This document shows, piece after piece, positions 41,052 through 50,059 of a stretch of DNA of 64,000 nt. Numbering within the stretch: the first letter of the stretch is position 1; every line of letters begins with the position of its first letter. Source of the stretch: Virgibacillus dokdonensis. GTDB lineage: Bacteria > Bacillota > Bacilli > Bacillales > Amphibacillaceae. The notes beneath the pieces are model-generated. The model did not search any database. It worked only from the letters and a program-made list of their open reading frames with translations, and was not told the DNA's origin. The stretch lies in the NCBI RefSeq assembly GCF_900166595.1, contig NZ_LT745763.1, positions 62,001 to 126,000 of the forward strand, written 5' to 3'. The position numbers and the translations under genes were made by a program.

Positions 41052-42545
41052 TTAACCTTCTGCCTCTTTTTTTACTGCTTTTTTCGACACCGTTTTTTTA
41101 TCGTGGTTACCAAGTAGTACATTTTTGGCTTTGATTCTATTTTTACGGTTGCTTAATACATATAAGGTATCATCTTCTAAAATGACGGTGTCACCCGTAG
41201 GCGTTATAATTTGCTTATCACGAATAATGCCAATAATCAATGTGTCATCAGGTAGTTCAATCTCATTTAATGTTTGATGGATAGCAGGTGACTTAGAAAA
41301 AATATGCACTTCCATAATCTCTGCTTCCGTATTACCCAAATGTATTAGTTCCATGGTTGGTTTAGTTGGATCATTTTTTTCACCTGTAAATCCAAGCTTT
41401 GAAGCAAGCCAAGACAATGTGCTACCTTGTACGAGTGCGGATATAAGGACAACGAAAAAGACAGCATTAAAAATCAGATCGCTATTCTCCACCCCGGCAA
41501 TAACTGGATACGTCGCTAATACGATAGGTACGGCACCTTTAAGACCAGCCCAAGAGATAAACAATCGCTCTTTCATATTATATTTCATAAAAAACATTGA
41601 AATAAAAACAGCAATAGGTCGAGCGATGAACATAAGAATAAGGGTTAACAGCACGCCTTGCCAAAATATGGCAGGTAATGCCTGAGGGAAAACGAGCAAA
41701 CCAAGCAAAATAAACATAAGAATTTGCATCATCCAAGCAAAACCTTCACTGAATCGTAAAATGGAGAAACGATACATCAGGTCACTATTTCCGACAAATA
41801 CAGCCATGACATATACAGCAAGTAATCCACTTCCCCCAAAGAAATCCGCGAAAAAATAAGTCGCGGTAGCCATCCCAATTGCAAGTGCCGGATATAGTCC
41901 AGAAGTATCCAAATTAATATTATTAATGATAAGGACAGTAAGTTTTCCGAGTAATAGCCCAAGCAGGAGTCCTAAACCCATTTGTAAAAAGAAACTGCCG
42001 ATCGTAGTCCAAATAGATGCGTCAGGAACCTGAATTAATTCAATAAACGCAACCGTTAGAAATACAGCCATCGGATCATTTGACCCTGATTCAGCTTCTA
42101 GTGTAGAAGTCAGCTTTGCTTTTATGTTTTTATTGCCAAGTACGGAAAAAACAGCAGCTGCATCTGTTGAGCCAACGATAGCCCCAAACAGCATGCCTTC
42201 TAGTACAGTAAGGTCAAGAATGTACATGGCAGCAAATCCAGTCACAACGGTTGTTAATAAAACACCTAACGTTGCAAGTGATCCGGCTGCACCGAGAACA
42301 GGTCGAATCTGCTCCCATTTTGTTTGCGTACCACCTTCGAATAAAATGATAATTAACGCCATAATTCCGATGAGTTGCATAAGCTGCGCATTTTCAAAGA
42401 AGATAAATTCATTTAAACCCATCCCGATTATGAGGAAAAGAACGAGAGCGGGAAGTCCAAGTTTAGAGGAGAACTTCGTTGCCAAAACGCCGACAATGAG
42501 CATAGCGGAAAATAAAAAAATAAGCATTTGCAATGATAAGTCCAT
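41052..42545 (-). CDS. K+/H+ antiporter of the CPA1 family with TrkA-C domain (CvrA/NhaP2-like)
   Basis: The 497-residue protein has about 12-13 membrane helices. CPA motifs are FEGGTQTKWEQI near 66, GAIVGSTDAAAVFSV near 123 (ion-binding Asp) and LEAESGSNDPMAVFLTVAF near 147. The C-terminal about 90 residues form a RCK/TrkA-C-like domain (ELPDDTLIIGIIRDKQII, then GDTVILEDDTLYVLS). It exchanges K+ or Na+ for H+. ATG 42545 follows GGAAGGA; an upstream ATG (42572) is less likely. It is monocistronic. Confidence 0.88.
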   Translation of the reverse strand: MDLSLQMLIFLFSAMLIVGVLATKFSSKLGLPALVLFLIIGMGLNEFIFFENAQLMQLIGIMALIIILFEGGTQTKWEQIRPVLGAAGSLATLGVLLTTVVTGFAAMYILDLTVLEGMLFGAIVGSTDAAAVFSVLGNKNIKAKLTSTLEAESGSNDPMAVFLTVAFIELIQVPDASIWTTIGSFFLQMGLGLLLGLLLGKLTVLIINNINLDTSGLYPALAIGMATATYFFADFFGGSGLLAVYVMAVFVGNSDLMYRFSILRFSEGFAWMMQILMFILLGLLVFPQALPAIFWQGVLLTLILMFIARPIAVFISMFFMKYNMKERLFISWAGLKGAVPIVLATYPVIAGVENSDLIFNAVFFVVLISALVQGSTLSWLASKLGFTGEKNDPTKPTMELIHLGNTEAEIMEVHIFSKSPAIHQTLNEIELPDDTLIIGIIRDKQIITPTGDTVILEDDTLYVLSNRKNRIKAKNVLLGNHDKKTVSKKAVKKEAEG

Positions 42546-42782
42546 GTTGAACAATCCTTCCAAAAAGAACAATCTAATTCTATTATATCGTTATTACCCT
42601 ATTTTGAACAAAAATGAGCGCTTGAAATATAAATAAAAGTTCAAAGGATAGAGTGGAGGATAAAAGAAAAAGTTACGAGTAAAGACGCATTTCGTATATA
42701 AAAGCCGTATGTATAATTTTAAGGAATAGACTAAAATTAAGACGGAGCTACAACGTTTAGCTATTAAGAGGAGGGTTCTCAA

Positions 42783-42920
42783 TTGGCAGATAAGCAACGA
42801 CAATTTAAAGAAACGAAAAACCATGGTGAGCATCGCAATGGGCGAAAAAGTCCTTATAAAAATAGTCGTACACATGGTAGTGGGCAGCCAGATGAATATG
42901 TTACAGATAGGAAAAAATAA
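42783..42920 (+). CDS. Small hydrophilic protein, 45 aa
   Basis: It starts at TTG behind AGAGGAGGGTT and encodes MADKQRQFKETKNHGEHRNG then RKSPYKNSRTHGSGQPDEYV and TDRKK. It is highly charged, lacks hydrophobic residues, and resembles small spore or stress proteins in composition, though I cannot assign a family. The strong ribosome site and lack of any overlap argue that it is real. It was missed because of length. Confidence 0.6.
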   Translation: MADKQRQFKETKNHGEHRNGRKSPYKNSRTHGSGQPDEYVTDRKK

Positions 42921-43189
42921 TATAGTTTGTGCAAGACAATTACACGTGTGTAGCTATCTATGATGTTAGCTAAAAGCATAAAAGATGCTGTGAAAAGAAA
43001 TCTAACAGAAACGAGCGTGTTTCTTTAGAGCGAAGTGAGCTCCTTTTGTGCTTAAAATATGCACAGGAATAAACTTCTTTCGTCCGTAATTTAATATGGT
43101 ACTAAAAGCCCCCACTTTCACCAACACAAAGTTGAAGAGGGGGATGAAGGAAACGAACTTCCCTTATTATATGAAGTATCGAAATATTA
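42921..43189. other. Noncoding region with small hairpins
   Basis: AGAAAC-GAGCGT-GTTTCT (43007-43024) and GAGC-GAAGTGA-GCTC (43028-43042) form adjacent hairpins followed by CCTTTTG, perhaps a terminator for the small gene. CCCCCAC with a later GGGGG (about 43113-43142) is another possible stem. Nothing else was recognised. Confidence 0.45.
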
Positions 43190-43218
43190 TTGCAAATAAC
43201 GACATAATGGCTTACAAT
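43190..43218 (+). promoter_or_regulatory. SigA promoter of the alcohol dehydrogenase gene
   Basis: TTGCAA (43190-43195) and TACAAT (43213-43218) are separated by 17 bases, with a Rex box right after the -10. Confidence 0.7.
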
Positions 43219-43222
43219 TTAA

Positions 43223-43240
43223 TTGTGAACAAGTTCACCA
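43223..43240 (+). promoter_or_regulatory. Rex operator (redox-sensing repressor site)
   Basis: TTGTGAACAAGTTCACCA has perfect inner arms GTGAAC/GTTCAC and fits the Rex box TTGTGAA-n4-TTCACAA at 13 of 14 arm positions. Rex represses fermentative dehydrogenases when NADH is low. It overlaps the transcription start of the gene below. Confidence 0.75.
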
Positions 43241-43260
43241 AAAGAGGAGGAAGGCATAAA

Positions 43261-44301
43261 ATGAAAGCACTTACTTATTTTGGACCAGGAAAGAAAGATT
43301 TTATCGACAAACCAAAGCCAAAGGTAGATAAAGCAACAGATGCATTGATTAGAGTGTCGAAAACAACGATTTGTGGTACAGATTTGCATATCTTAAAAGG
43401 TGATGTTCCAGCGGTAACAGAAGGTAGAATTTTGGGGCATGAAGGTGTAGGTGTTGTTGAAGAAGTTGGCGAAGGTGTGAAAAACTTTAAAAAAGGGGAT
43501 AAAGTTATTATCTCTTGTGTCACTTCTTGTGGGAAATGTGAAAATTGTAAGCGGGCGCTTTATGCGCATTGTGAAGATGGAGGCTGGATCTTAGGTCACC
43601 TCATTGATGGAACGCAAGCTGAATATGTACGTATTCCGCATGCAGATAATAGCTTATATCATATTCCTGATGGTGCAGATGAAGAAGCGTTAGTAATGTT
43701 AAGTGATATCCTTCCGACTGGATTTGAAATTGGTGTACTTTACGGACAGGTACAGCCTGGACAAACTGTAGTAATTATCGGAGCTGGTCCAGTCGGTATG
43801 GCAGCTTTGCTTACTGCGCAATTTTATTCGCCGGCAGAAATTATTATGGTGGATTTAGACGATCATCGTTTGGAAGTTGCTAAGAAATTTGGCGCTACAA
43901 AAACGGTTAATAGCTCAGATGGAAAAGCAGTAGAAAAAATTATGGATTTAACAGATGGAAAAGGTGTAGATGTGGCAATGGAAGTTGTAGGTATACCCGC
44001 TACGTTTGAAATTTGCCAACAAATTATTAAACCTGGAGGTGCCATCCCAGTATTAGGAGTGCACGGTAAAGCTGTTGATTTCCATCTTGAAAAATTGTGG
44101 ATTAAAAACATTCGTTTAACGACAGGTTTAGTAAGCACGAGCACTACGCCAATGCTGTTAAAAACGGTGCAATCAAATAAATTACAGCCAGAAAAACTGA
44201 TAACACATCGTTTTACGTTTGACGAGATGCTAAAAGCATATGAAGTATTTGAGAATTCAGCGAAAACAGAAGCATTAAAATTGATTATTTCCAATGAATA
44301 A
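43261..44301 (+). CDS. Zinc-dependent alcohol dehydrogenase (MDR family)
   Basis: The 346-residue protein has catalytic zinc ligands in TICGTDLHILKGD (Cys) and GRILGHEGVGVV (His-Glu). The structural-zinc cysteines are in SCVTSCGKCENCKRALYAHC, and the Rossmann motif is VVIIGAGPVGMAALL. It oxidises or reduces small alcohols/aldehydes with NAD(H). The open frame runs 55 codons further upstream without homology; ATG 43261 follows AAGAGGAGGAAGG. The upstream Rex box points to a fermentative, NADH-consuming role. Confidence 0.9.
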   Translation: MKALTYFGPGKKDFIDKPKPKVDKATDALIRVSKTTICGTDLHILKGDVPAVTEGRILGHEGVGVVEEVGEGVKNFKKGDKVIISCVTSCGKCENCKRALYAHCEDGGWILGHLIDGTQAEYVRIPHADNSLYHIPDGADEEALVMLSDILPTGFEIGVLYGQVQPGQTVVIIGAGPVGMAALLTAQFYSPAEIIMVDLDDHRLEVAKKFGATKTVNSSDGKAVEKIMDLTDGKGVDVAMEVVGIPATFEICQQIIKPGGAIPVLGVHGKAVDFHLEKLWIKNIRLTTGLVSTSTTPMLLKTVQSNKLQPEKLITHRFTFDEMLKAYEVFENSAKTEALKLIISNE

Positions 44302-44308
44302 ATGGATA

Positions 44309-44340
44309 GAAAAGGGGCAAGCGACTTGCTTGGCCTTTTT
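44309..44340 (+). terminator. Terminator of the alcohol dehydrogenase gene
   Basis: AAAAGGGGCAAGC pairs imperfectly with GCTTGGCCTTTTT, eight bases after the stop. Confidence 0.75.
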
Positions 44341-44344
44341 CAAA

Positions 44345-44609
44345 AGATAAGAAAGTATAAAATTTGATGCTATGGCGTAACCAAATAACTGAATGGGCCC
44401 CGTCCGGCTCCAGCGCCCAGCAACTAGGCGACTTCACTCCATTGCCCTAAGCTAAGTCATCATCGGTTCGTACTAAATAGGAAGGCCGACTAAAGACGGG
44501 CTTGCCGGAGGGCGCCGGCATACTCCTGTTGCAGGAGCATGATTCCTAAAACTTTAGTTGATTCGTTCCACTCGCTACGTTGCTAAACGGGCACTTGCGC
44601 CTTTGTTCT
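44345..44609 (+). repeat. Repeat family B, full length with head
   Basis: The head AGATAAGAAAGTATAAAATT leads to CCCGTCCGGCTCCAGCGCCC; the copy ends GGGCACTTGCGCCTTTGTTC. The hairpin CTCCTGTTGCAGGAG is intact. It is located just after the adh terminator. Confidence 0.9.
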
Positions 44610-44850
44610 TCGAATCATACTTACAAGAGTGGGCATTTTTATAGGACTATATACCATTCGTTTACATGCTTAAAAAGCCAAGTGGTGTTAAAAGGCTGTG
44701 TACAATAGATAAACTTATCTACAGAGAATTACCTAAACTTCTGTATAATGTCTATTTCTTTATGAATGGAGTTATCTTTCAGAAAAGACAATAAGGCGAC
44801 ATTTTCCACCAAACGTCACCAATTTTTTACATTAAATTAATATTTAGTTG

Positions 44851-46251
44851 CACTAGCGTTGCATAAAATTGGTTTGAAAATTCAGTAATCATTTGCACAA
44901 GATTTTTTGCCAATAAGACATTACCTAAGCAAAGGTGGGCTGTCCATTTGGAAAAATTATACAATTAAACTATTAGCAACAACGACAGTGTATGTATTTA
45001 CGGAATAGATCTATCGTCAAATCTGCGGATCCAGATGTACGCAGGTTTCCACAGCACTTTATTTAACCAGCGGCTAATTCGGAGTAAGGACTTCTTACTC
45101 CTCATCTCTAACTGGATAAGTACATGTAAACAGTAAGCAATGAGCGCAAGGAAGATTTGATTTTGAATGGCAGTTTCGCTCATACCATAAAAGTGTTTGA
45201 TCTCTACATGCTGTTTGAGCCATTTGAAAAATAGCTCTATGGCCCACCGTTGACGGTAAATTTCACTAATCTCTTCGGAATTTAGATCGAAACGGTTAGT
45301 AATTAATCGCAAAATGTTCCCCTTTGTATCCACTACTTCAAGTAGACGGAATACATTCTCTGTGCGATTTTGCGTCGAACCGATGTAAACCATCTTGTCG
45401 GATAAAGCTGTAGCATCTTTAGGTACAGAAAATGATTCTACTTCACGAATGACGGCGTTTTTCTTTAGTCTGGACACGAAAAAGTAGCCTTCATCCGTCA
45501 TTCGGTCAAATCGTTCATAGTCAACATATCCACGGTCAAACACATACATGGCTTCTTTGTCATCTACGAGAACTTCCAGTTGATTTCTGTCATGTTCTTT
45601 GGCTGTTGTAATCACAGTTTTTTCAGGATAGACGGTGCCCTTATCCATAAATACAAGTCGTAAATGTAGCTTAACTCCTGCTTTTGTTTTACGGAATTTC
45701 GCCCACTTATGATTCGTTAAGTTTAATGGAAGCGTGCTAGAATCAATGATTTTTAATGGCATGGATTTCCCATTTTTAAATTGGAGACCTTTGATTTTGT
45801 ATGCAAGATCAAAGAATAAATGGGAAAGGATGGCTGGATTCATTTCATTGTTCTTCCTTGAAAGTTGCGATGGGCTAATCGATTCAAACCCCAATACTTT
45901 CTGAAGTTCACCATCTATTAGTGCATCGCTCATCTCTTCCAAGCTCTCAAATCCTTGTAATTGAGCAAGCAACAGCAACTTTATATACGCTTCCGTTGTC
46001 AGTTTTTTTGTGTAGTAATCTTGTTTATTTTCTTCTACTTGTTCATATAGTTTTTTCGTATTTATAGGTGAAACCCATTTACCAAATGATGATTTTAGTG
46101 TATTCTTGTCCATGCAGTTATCCTTTACTTTTGGATTTGGACAGGAACCACCTGTACTTCCATTGTAAAGGATTTTTTTGTTGTATGAACACTAATTTTT
46201 GAACATTTTTAGTATTTTTAATCATCAGATTTAATTAATGCAACGCTAGTG
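44851..46251. mobile_element. IS4-family insertion sequence with 9-bp target duplication
   Basis: About 1.4 kb bounded by inverted repeats: CACTAGCGTTGCAT at 44851 and its complement ending at 46251 (CAACGCTAGTG). The flanks show ATTTAGTTG at 44842-44850 and again at 46252-46260, a perfect 9-bp target duplication, so the insertion is recent and intact. It contains one transposase gene on the minus strand and was inserted directly upstream of the chemotaxis receptor. Confidence 0.93.
44998..46113 (-). CDS. IS4-family DDE transposase
   Basis: The 371-residue transposase has the first catalytic Asp in PLKIIDSSTLPLN (about 124), the second in AMYVFDRGYVDYERFD (about 194) and the Y(2)R(3)E(6)K motif YRQRWAIELFFKWLK with the catalytic Glu. 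An N-terminal helical domain (about 1-90) would bind the IS ends. It is full length, without frameshift, so probably active. The product cuts and pastes its IS. Confidence 0.93.
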   Translation of the reverse strand: MDKNTLKSSFGKWVSPINTKKLYEQVEENKQDYYTKKLTTEAYIKLLLLAQLQGFESLEEMSDALIDGELQKVLGFESISPSQLSRKNNEMNPAILSHLFFDLAYKIKGLQFKNGKSMPLKIIDSSTLPLNLTNHKWAKFRKTKAGVKLHLRLVFMDKGTVYPEKTVITTAKEHDRNQLEVLVDDKEAMYVFDRGYVDYERFDRMTDEGYFFVSRLKKNAVIREVESFSVPKDATALSDKMVYIGSTQNRTENVFRLLEVVDTKGNILRLITNRFDLNSEEISEIYRQRWAIELFFKWLKQHVEIKHFYGMSETAIQNQIFLALIAYCLHVLIQLEMRSKKSLLRISRWLNKVLWKPAYIWIRRFDDRSIP

Positions 46252-46301
46252 ATTTAGTTGCTATAATGAAGTAAAATAGGTATAAAGTAGGGGGATTTTC
46301 G

Positions 46302-48020
46302 TTGCGTATACAGAAGCCGACTTGGTTCACGCGTTTTTTTTCATTTACAAAAAGTATGCAAATAAAATTTAGCTTGTGGAGCAGATTACTCATCCTGTTT
46401 ATTGTGTTATTACTTCTTTCTGTCATGGCTGTAGGTGTTAGTTCATACATACAAGCAAAGAAAATGACCACATCAGCAATTGAAAATCGGCTAGAACGTG
46501 AAACCGAATTAATGGGTTACATTGCAGAGAATTTAAAATTTTTGTATGTCAGTGATGATACGTATTTTCATCAGCAATTGAATGCAAATGTTAGAGAGCA
46601 AAAAAATAAGCTAGCTAAAGAAGGGATACCGTCCGAATATTTTTACGTACAGTCTGGAGAAGTTGTTCCCCTTCAGGAAAGTGAGGGAGAGATTCCGCCA
46701 ATATCGAATGCATTGGTAAATGAATTAGTAGAACAAAAGGATGGTCTATTGCATAAGACCATTGACGGAAAAGAATATACGTTAACGTTTCAAGAAATGA
46801 AAGAGGTAAAAGGATTATATGTGTTGGTTGTCCCTACTTCTTCGTATATGGGGCCAGTAAAAGGAATGGCTATGGATACAATGATTATAAGTTTGATTAG
46901 TGCTGTTATTGCCAGTATTGTCATTGCCTTGTTTGTCCGTAGCTTAACAAAACCACTTAGTGTATTACGAGAAACGATGCGAGAGGTACGTTCGGGGGAA
47001 ATGAAAGAACCGAAGCAGTTGCAAACGACGTTGCCAGAGTTCATTTCGCTACATAAGAGTTATACGACAATGATTCATTTTATGCGCAATTTGCTTAAAA
47101 ATATGAAAGAAACAACGAATGATTTAAATGAGGCTGGATTAGAATTACAAGCGTCAGCTGCAGAAAGTTTACATTCTGGTGAGCAATTAAAGCAAGCCAT
47201 TCACGTCGTTAAGGATGGTGCTGATCAGACGGCGGCAAGCTCAGAAGAAAGTATGACGCGTTTCCATGATATGAAGGAAAATGTGGAACGGACAATAGCA
47301 CAAATGGAACAATCGTATCAAAGCTCACAAGCGATGAACAAATCGGCAGAAACGGGCGAACAGCAGATTAAAAAGCTAATTGATACCATTACTTCCTACG
47401 AGGTCGATTTTACCCAATTGACAAACACGATACATCATGTTCGTAATAATTCTAAAGCAATTACAAAATTAGTAGATATCATTCAAAAGATTGCTGAGCA
47501 GACGAAATTATTGGCATTAAATGCAGGAATTGAAGCAGCTCGTGCAGGAGAATCTGGAAAAGGGTTCACTGTTGTTGCTAAAGAAGTTCGTAAGCTAGCA
47601 GAGCAGTCTTCTGAGGCGGCTGTGGAGATAACGACTACCATCAATCGTATGGAAGAGAATACGACATCTGCTGTGAAGGAATTTGATCATATGCTTGCGA
47701 AAACGAATGCAACATTATCCATGTCAAAAGCAGCAAAAACATCATTTGATAACTTACTGTATGAAATTGAACAGGTTGGAAACCAATTTCATAGGATGAA
47801 AGAAGAAGTACAAGCAGTAGGGTCTGTATTACCGCAACTAGAGCAGGCAACGCTCAACTATGCTTCTGTAGCCCAGGAAAATTTGGCAAGTGCAGAGCAA
47901 ATGCTTACCACGAGTGATGCACAAATAACACAATTGAAAACAAACCAAGAAGTAGGGGAGCGTTTAACAGCTATAGCCGAAGACCTCTCACAACATACAA
48001 AGCAATTTCATATTGAATAA
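46302..48020 (+). CDS. Methyl-accepting chemotaxis protein with altered signalling tip
   Basis: The 572-residue receptor has TM1 (about 29-52), an extracellular sensor domain (55-190), TM2 (about 195-218), HAMP (about 218-270) and a long cytoplasmic coiled coil. The tip reads [20 protein letters not shown] and then [19 protein letters not shown]; the usual consensus is QTN and NAA/NAS, so N-to-K and A-to-G changes occur in the region contacting CheA/CheW. The start is TTG behind GTAGGGGGA. An IS element ends 50 bases upstream and probably separates the -10 (TATAAT at 46262-46267) from its original upstream sequence. Confidence 0.88.
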   Translation: MRIQKPTWFTRFFSFTKSMQIKFSLWSRLLILFIVLLLLSVMAVGVSSYIQAKKMTTSAIENRLERETELMGYIAENLKFLYVSDDTYFHQQLNANVREQKNKLAKEGIPSEYFYVQSGEVVPLQESEGEIPPISNALVNELVEQKDGLLHKTIDGKEYTLTFQEMKEVKGLYVLVVPTSSYMGPVKGMAMDTMIISLISAVIASIVIALFVRSLTKPLSVLRETMREVRSGEMKEPKQLQTTLPEFISLHKSYTTMIHFMRNLLKNMKETTNDLNEAGLELQASAAESLHSGEQLKQAIHVVKDGADQTAASSEESMTRFHDMKENVERTIAQMEQSYQSSQAMNKSAETGEQQIKKLIDTITSYEVDFTQLTNTIHHVRNNSKAITKLVDIIQKIAEQTKLLALNAGIEAARAGESGKGFTVVAKEVRKLAEQSSEAAVEITTTINRMEENTTSAVKEFDHMLAKTNATLSMSKAAKTSFDNLLYEIEQVGNQFHRMKEEVQAVGSVLPQLEQATLNYASVAQENLASAEQMLTTSDAQITQLKTNQEVGERLTAIAEDLSQHTKQFHIE

Positions 48021-48025
48021 AACGT

Positions 48026-48064
48026 AAAAATCCTGATCCATTTCGGAACAGGATTTTTTATTTT
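48026..48064 (+). terminator. Intrinsic terminator of the chemotaxis receptor
   Basis: AAAAATCCTG and CAGGATTTTT form a perfect 10-bp stem plus TATTTTT, five bases after the stop. Confidence 0.9.
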
Positions 48065-48068
48065 TGCA

Positions 48069-48161
48069 CTATAGGGAAGTATAAAAGTTTAAAGGTTTAT
48101 AGTATAAGAAAAACTACGCCCTTCGCCATAAGACTTGGCGGTAAGCCAAGTTTTTCTAATG
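48069..48161 (+). repeat. Repeat family A, full length (good type copy)
   Basis: ACTATAGGGAAGTATAAAAG, TTTAAAGGTTTATAGTATAA, GAAAAACTACGCCCTTCGCC, ATAAGACTTGGCGGTAAGCC, AAGTTTTTCTAAT. It lies between the MCP terminator and the convergent pstB stop. Confidence 0.93.
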
Positions 48162-48226
48162 AAAGCTATTATAATCAGTGAGGATGAAAGCCCCCAATGA
48201 TTTAAAGAAGCAATTTTTCCTCCATT

Positions 48227-49084
48227 TTAACCAAAGCGACCGGAAATATAGTCTTCCGTTCTGTTGTCTGATGGGTTCGTGAAAATTTTATCTGTTTCAT
48301 CATATTCCACCACTTCTCCATTTAGGAAAAATGCTGTGCGGTCGGAAATACGTGCAGCCTGCTGCATGTTATGAGTAACAATAACAATAGAATAATCTTT
48401 CTTCAACTCTTGAATGAGCTCTTCTACACGTAGCGTAGATTTTGGGTCAAGTGCTGAAGTCGGCTCATCCATTAAGATAACATCAGGTTCAATCGCTAAA
48501 CAACGAGCAATACAAATCCGTTGTTGCTGCCCGCCAGAGAGACCATAGGCATTTTCTTTTAAACGGTCTTTTACTTCTTCCCAAATGGAAGCACCACGTA
48601 AGCTTTTTTCTACAATTTCATCAAGAATTTTTTTGTTGCGAATACCATGGATTTTTGGCCCATAGGCAATATTTTCATAGATGGATTTAGGAAAAGGATT
48701 TGGTTTTTGAAATACCATGCCAACTTTTGTACGTAAATCCTCTACTTTAAATGATTTATCTAAAATGCTCTTATCTTTATACGTAATGACACCAGAAGTT
48801 TTAACGCTTGGTACAAGTTCTACCATACGGTTTAACGTTTTTAAATACGTAGACTTTCCACACCCAGATGGACCAATAATTGCCGTTACTTCTTTCTCGT
48901 AAATAGACAAATTAATGTCTTTTAGCGCATGTGTATCGCCATACCATAAGTTTAAATCTTTCGTATCGTACACAATTTTTTTATGCACGTTCTGTTTCGT
49001 TGTCGCAGCTACTTCTGAAGTTGCTTCTTCTTCTGAAATTACTTGTCGCTTCACTTTGATATTGGGCTTCGTTAACGTAGCCAT
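48227..49084 (-). CDS. pstB: Phosphate ABC transporter ATP-binding protein PstB
   Basis: The 285-residue ATPase has Walker [21 protein letters not shown], the PstB-typical [20 protein letters not shown], signature [17 protein letters not shown], Walker [17 protein letters not shown] and H-loop IVTHNMQQ. An N-terminal extension of about 35 residues precedes the core. ATG 49084 follows AGAGGAGTG. It powers high-affinity phosphate uptake with PstC/PstA. It is separated from pstA by a degenerate repeat A; no phoU follows. Confidence 0.96.
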   Translation of the reverse strand: MATLTKPNIKVKRQVISEEEATSEVAATTKQNVHKKIVYDTKDLNLWYGDTHALKDINLSIYEKEVTAIIGPSGCGKSTYLKTLNRMVELVPSVKTSGVITYKDKSILDKSFKVEDLRTKVGMVFQKPNPFPKSIYENIAYGPKIHGIRNKKILDEIVEKSLRGASIWEEVKDRLKENAYGLSGGQQQRICIARCLAIEPDVILMDEPTSALDPKSTLRVEELIQELKKDYSIVIVTHNMQQAARISDRTAFFLNGEVVEYDETDKIFTNPSDNRTEDYISGRFG

Positions 49085-49100
49085 TTCATTCACTCCTCTT

Positions 49101-49178
49101 ACTACTAAAAAGTATGAAATTTTAGGATTCGTAAGCATCATAAAAAATACTGTGTTGCAATATGCCGAGTTTTTCTAA
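49101..49178 (+). repeat. Degenerate family A copy between pstA and pstB
   Basis: ACTACTAAAAAGTATGAAAT, later GCAATATGCCGAGTTTTTCT and AA. The last bases overlap the stop codon of pstA. It is opposite to transcription of the operon and too diverged to form the usual hairpin. Confidence 0.5.
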
Positions 49179-50059
49179 AAACGTTTTTGGAACTTATTGC
49201 GGATAAAAATAGCTGTTGCATTTAAAAGAAACAGTAATACGAGCAAAATAATAATTGTTGCCGCAGCTAAGTTTGCATATTCTTCAACTAAAGAAGAGTC
49301 AATCGTCCAATAATAAATTTGCATTGGGAGCACCGTGAATTTATCCATAATTCCACCCGGAAAAGGGATAAGTAAAGCAGGTATACCGATAACAACAAGC
49401 GGTGCTGTTTCGCCAATTGCTCGAGATAAAGACAATATCGACCCTGTTAAAATACCAGGTAATGCTGCAGGGAGAATGATATTTTTAACCGTTTGCCATT
49501 TCGTAGCTCCCATGCCATAAGAGGCTTCACTTAAGTGTTGCGGTACGGCTCGAATGGATTCTTGTGAAGCGACGATGATAATCGGAAGGACAAGTAATGA
49601 CATGGTTAGTCCACCAGCCAATACGACATTTCCGAAATTAAGGGCACGGACAAAGATAGTCATTCCGAGAATTCCATAAACAATGGATGGAACACCAGCT
49701 AAATTAGCGATATTTGTTTGAACAAAACCTTGAAAACGTCCTTTTTTTGCATACAACTCCAAATAGATAGCTGTCCCAACGCCAAGTATTAGCGTAACTG
49801 GAATGACGACGAGCATGAGCCAAAATGTTCCTAAGATAGCACCCATAATACCAGCCCGGTCAGGGGAAGTAGATAACTTATTTGTTAAAAAATCCATATT
49901 AATCCAGCTGGCGCCTTGCATAATGACACGAATAATTAGCACAGCTAAAACAATTAAGCCAAAAATCGTTGCGAGAAAAAATATAAATTTAAGGATGTTG
50001 TTTTTAATCAGACGACTGTTCATATTTTTTTGGACTTGATTCGTATCGACATATTTCAT
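49175..50059 (-). CDS. pstA: Phosphate ABC transporter permease PstA
   Basis: A 294-residue permease with six membrane helices and the ABC coupling motif EASYGMGATKWQTVKNIILP near 190. A GIMGAILGTFWLMLVVIPVT segment lies near 70. It starts at the base after the pstC stop (ATG behind GGAGGAAT). Its stop codon is supplied by the edge of a repeat A-like sequence, which may have altered the last residue or two. Confidence 0.95.
   Translation of the reverse strand: MKYVDTNQVQKNMNSRLIKNNILKFIFFLATIFGLIVLAVLIIRVIMQGASWINMDFLTNKLSTSPDRAGIMGAILGTFWLMLVVIPVTLILGVGTAIYLELYAKKGRFQGFVQTNIANLAGVPSIVYGILGMTIFVRALNFGNVVLAGGLTMSLLVLPIIIVASQESIRAVPQHLSEASYGMGATKWQTVKNIILPAALPGILTGSILSLSRAIGETAPLVVIGIPALLIPFPGGIMDKFTVLPMQIYYWTIDSSLVEEYANLAAATIIILLVLLFLLNATAIFIRNKFQKRF

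Noticed and set aside
42594..42875. 93-aa minus-strand frame
   Set aside because: It is antisense to the better-supported 45-aa gene and the upstream region of the antiporter; composition is not protein-like.
43096..43260. N-terminal extension of the alcohol dehydrogenase
   Set aside because: It would run through the promoter and Rex box and does not resemble MDR enzymes; ATG 43261 has the proper ribosome site.
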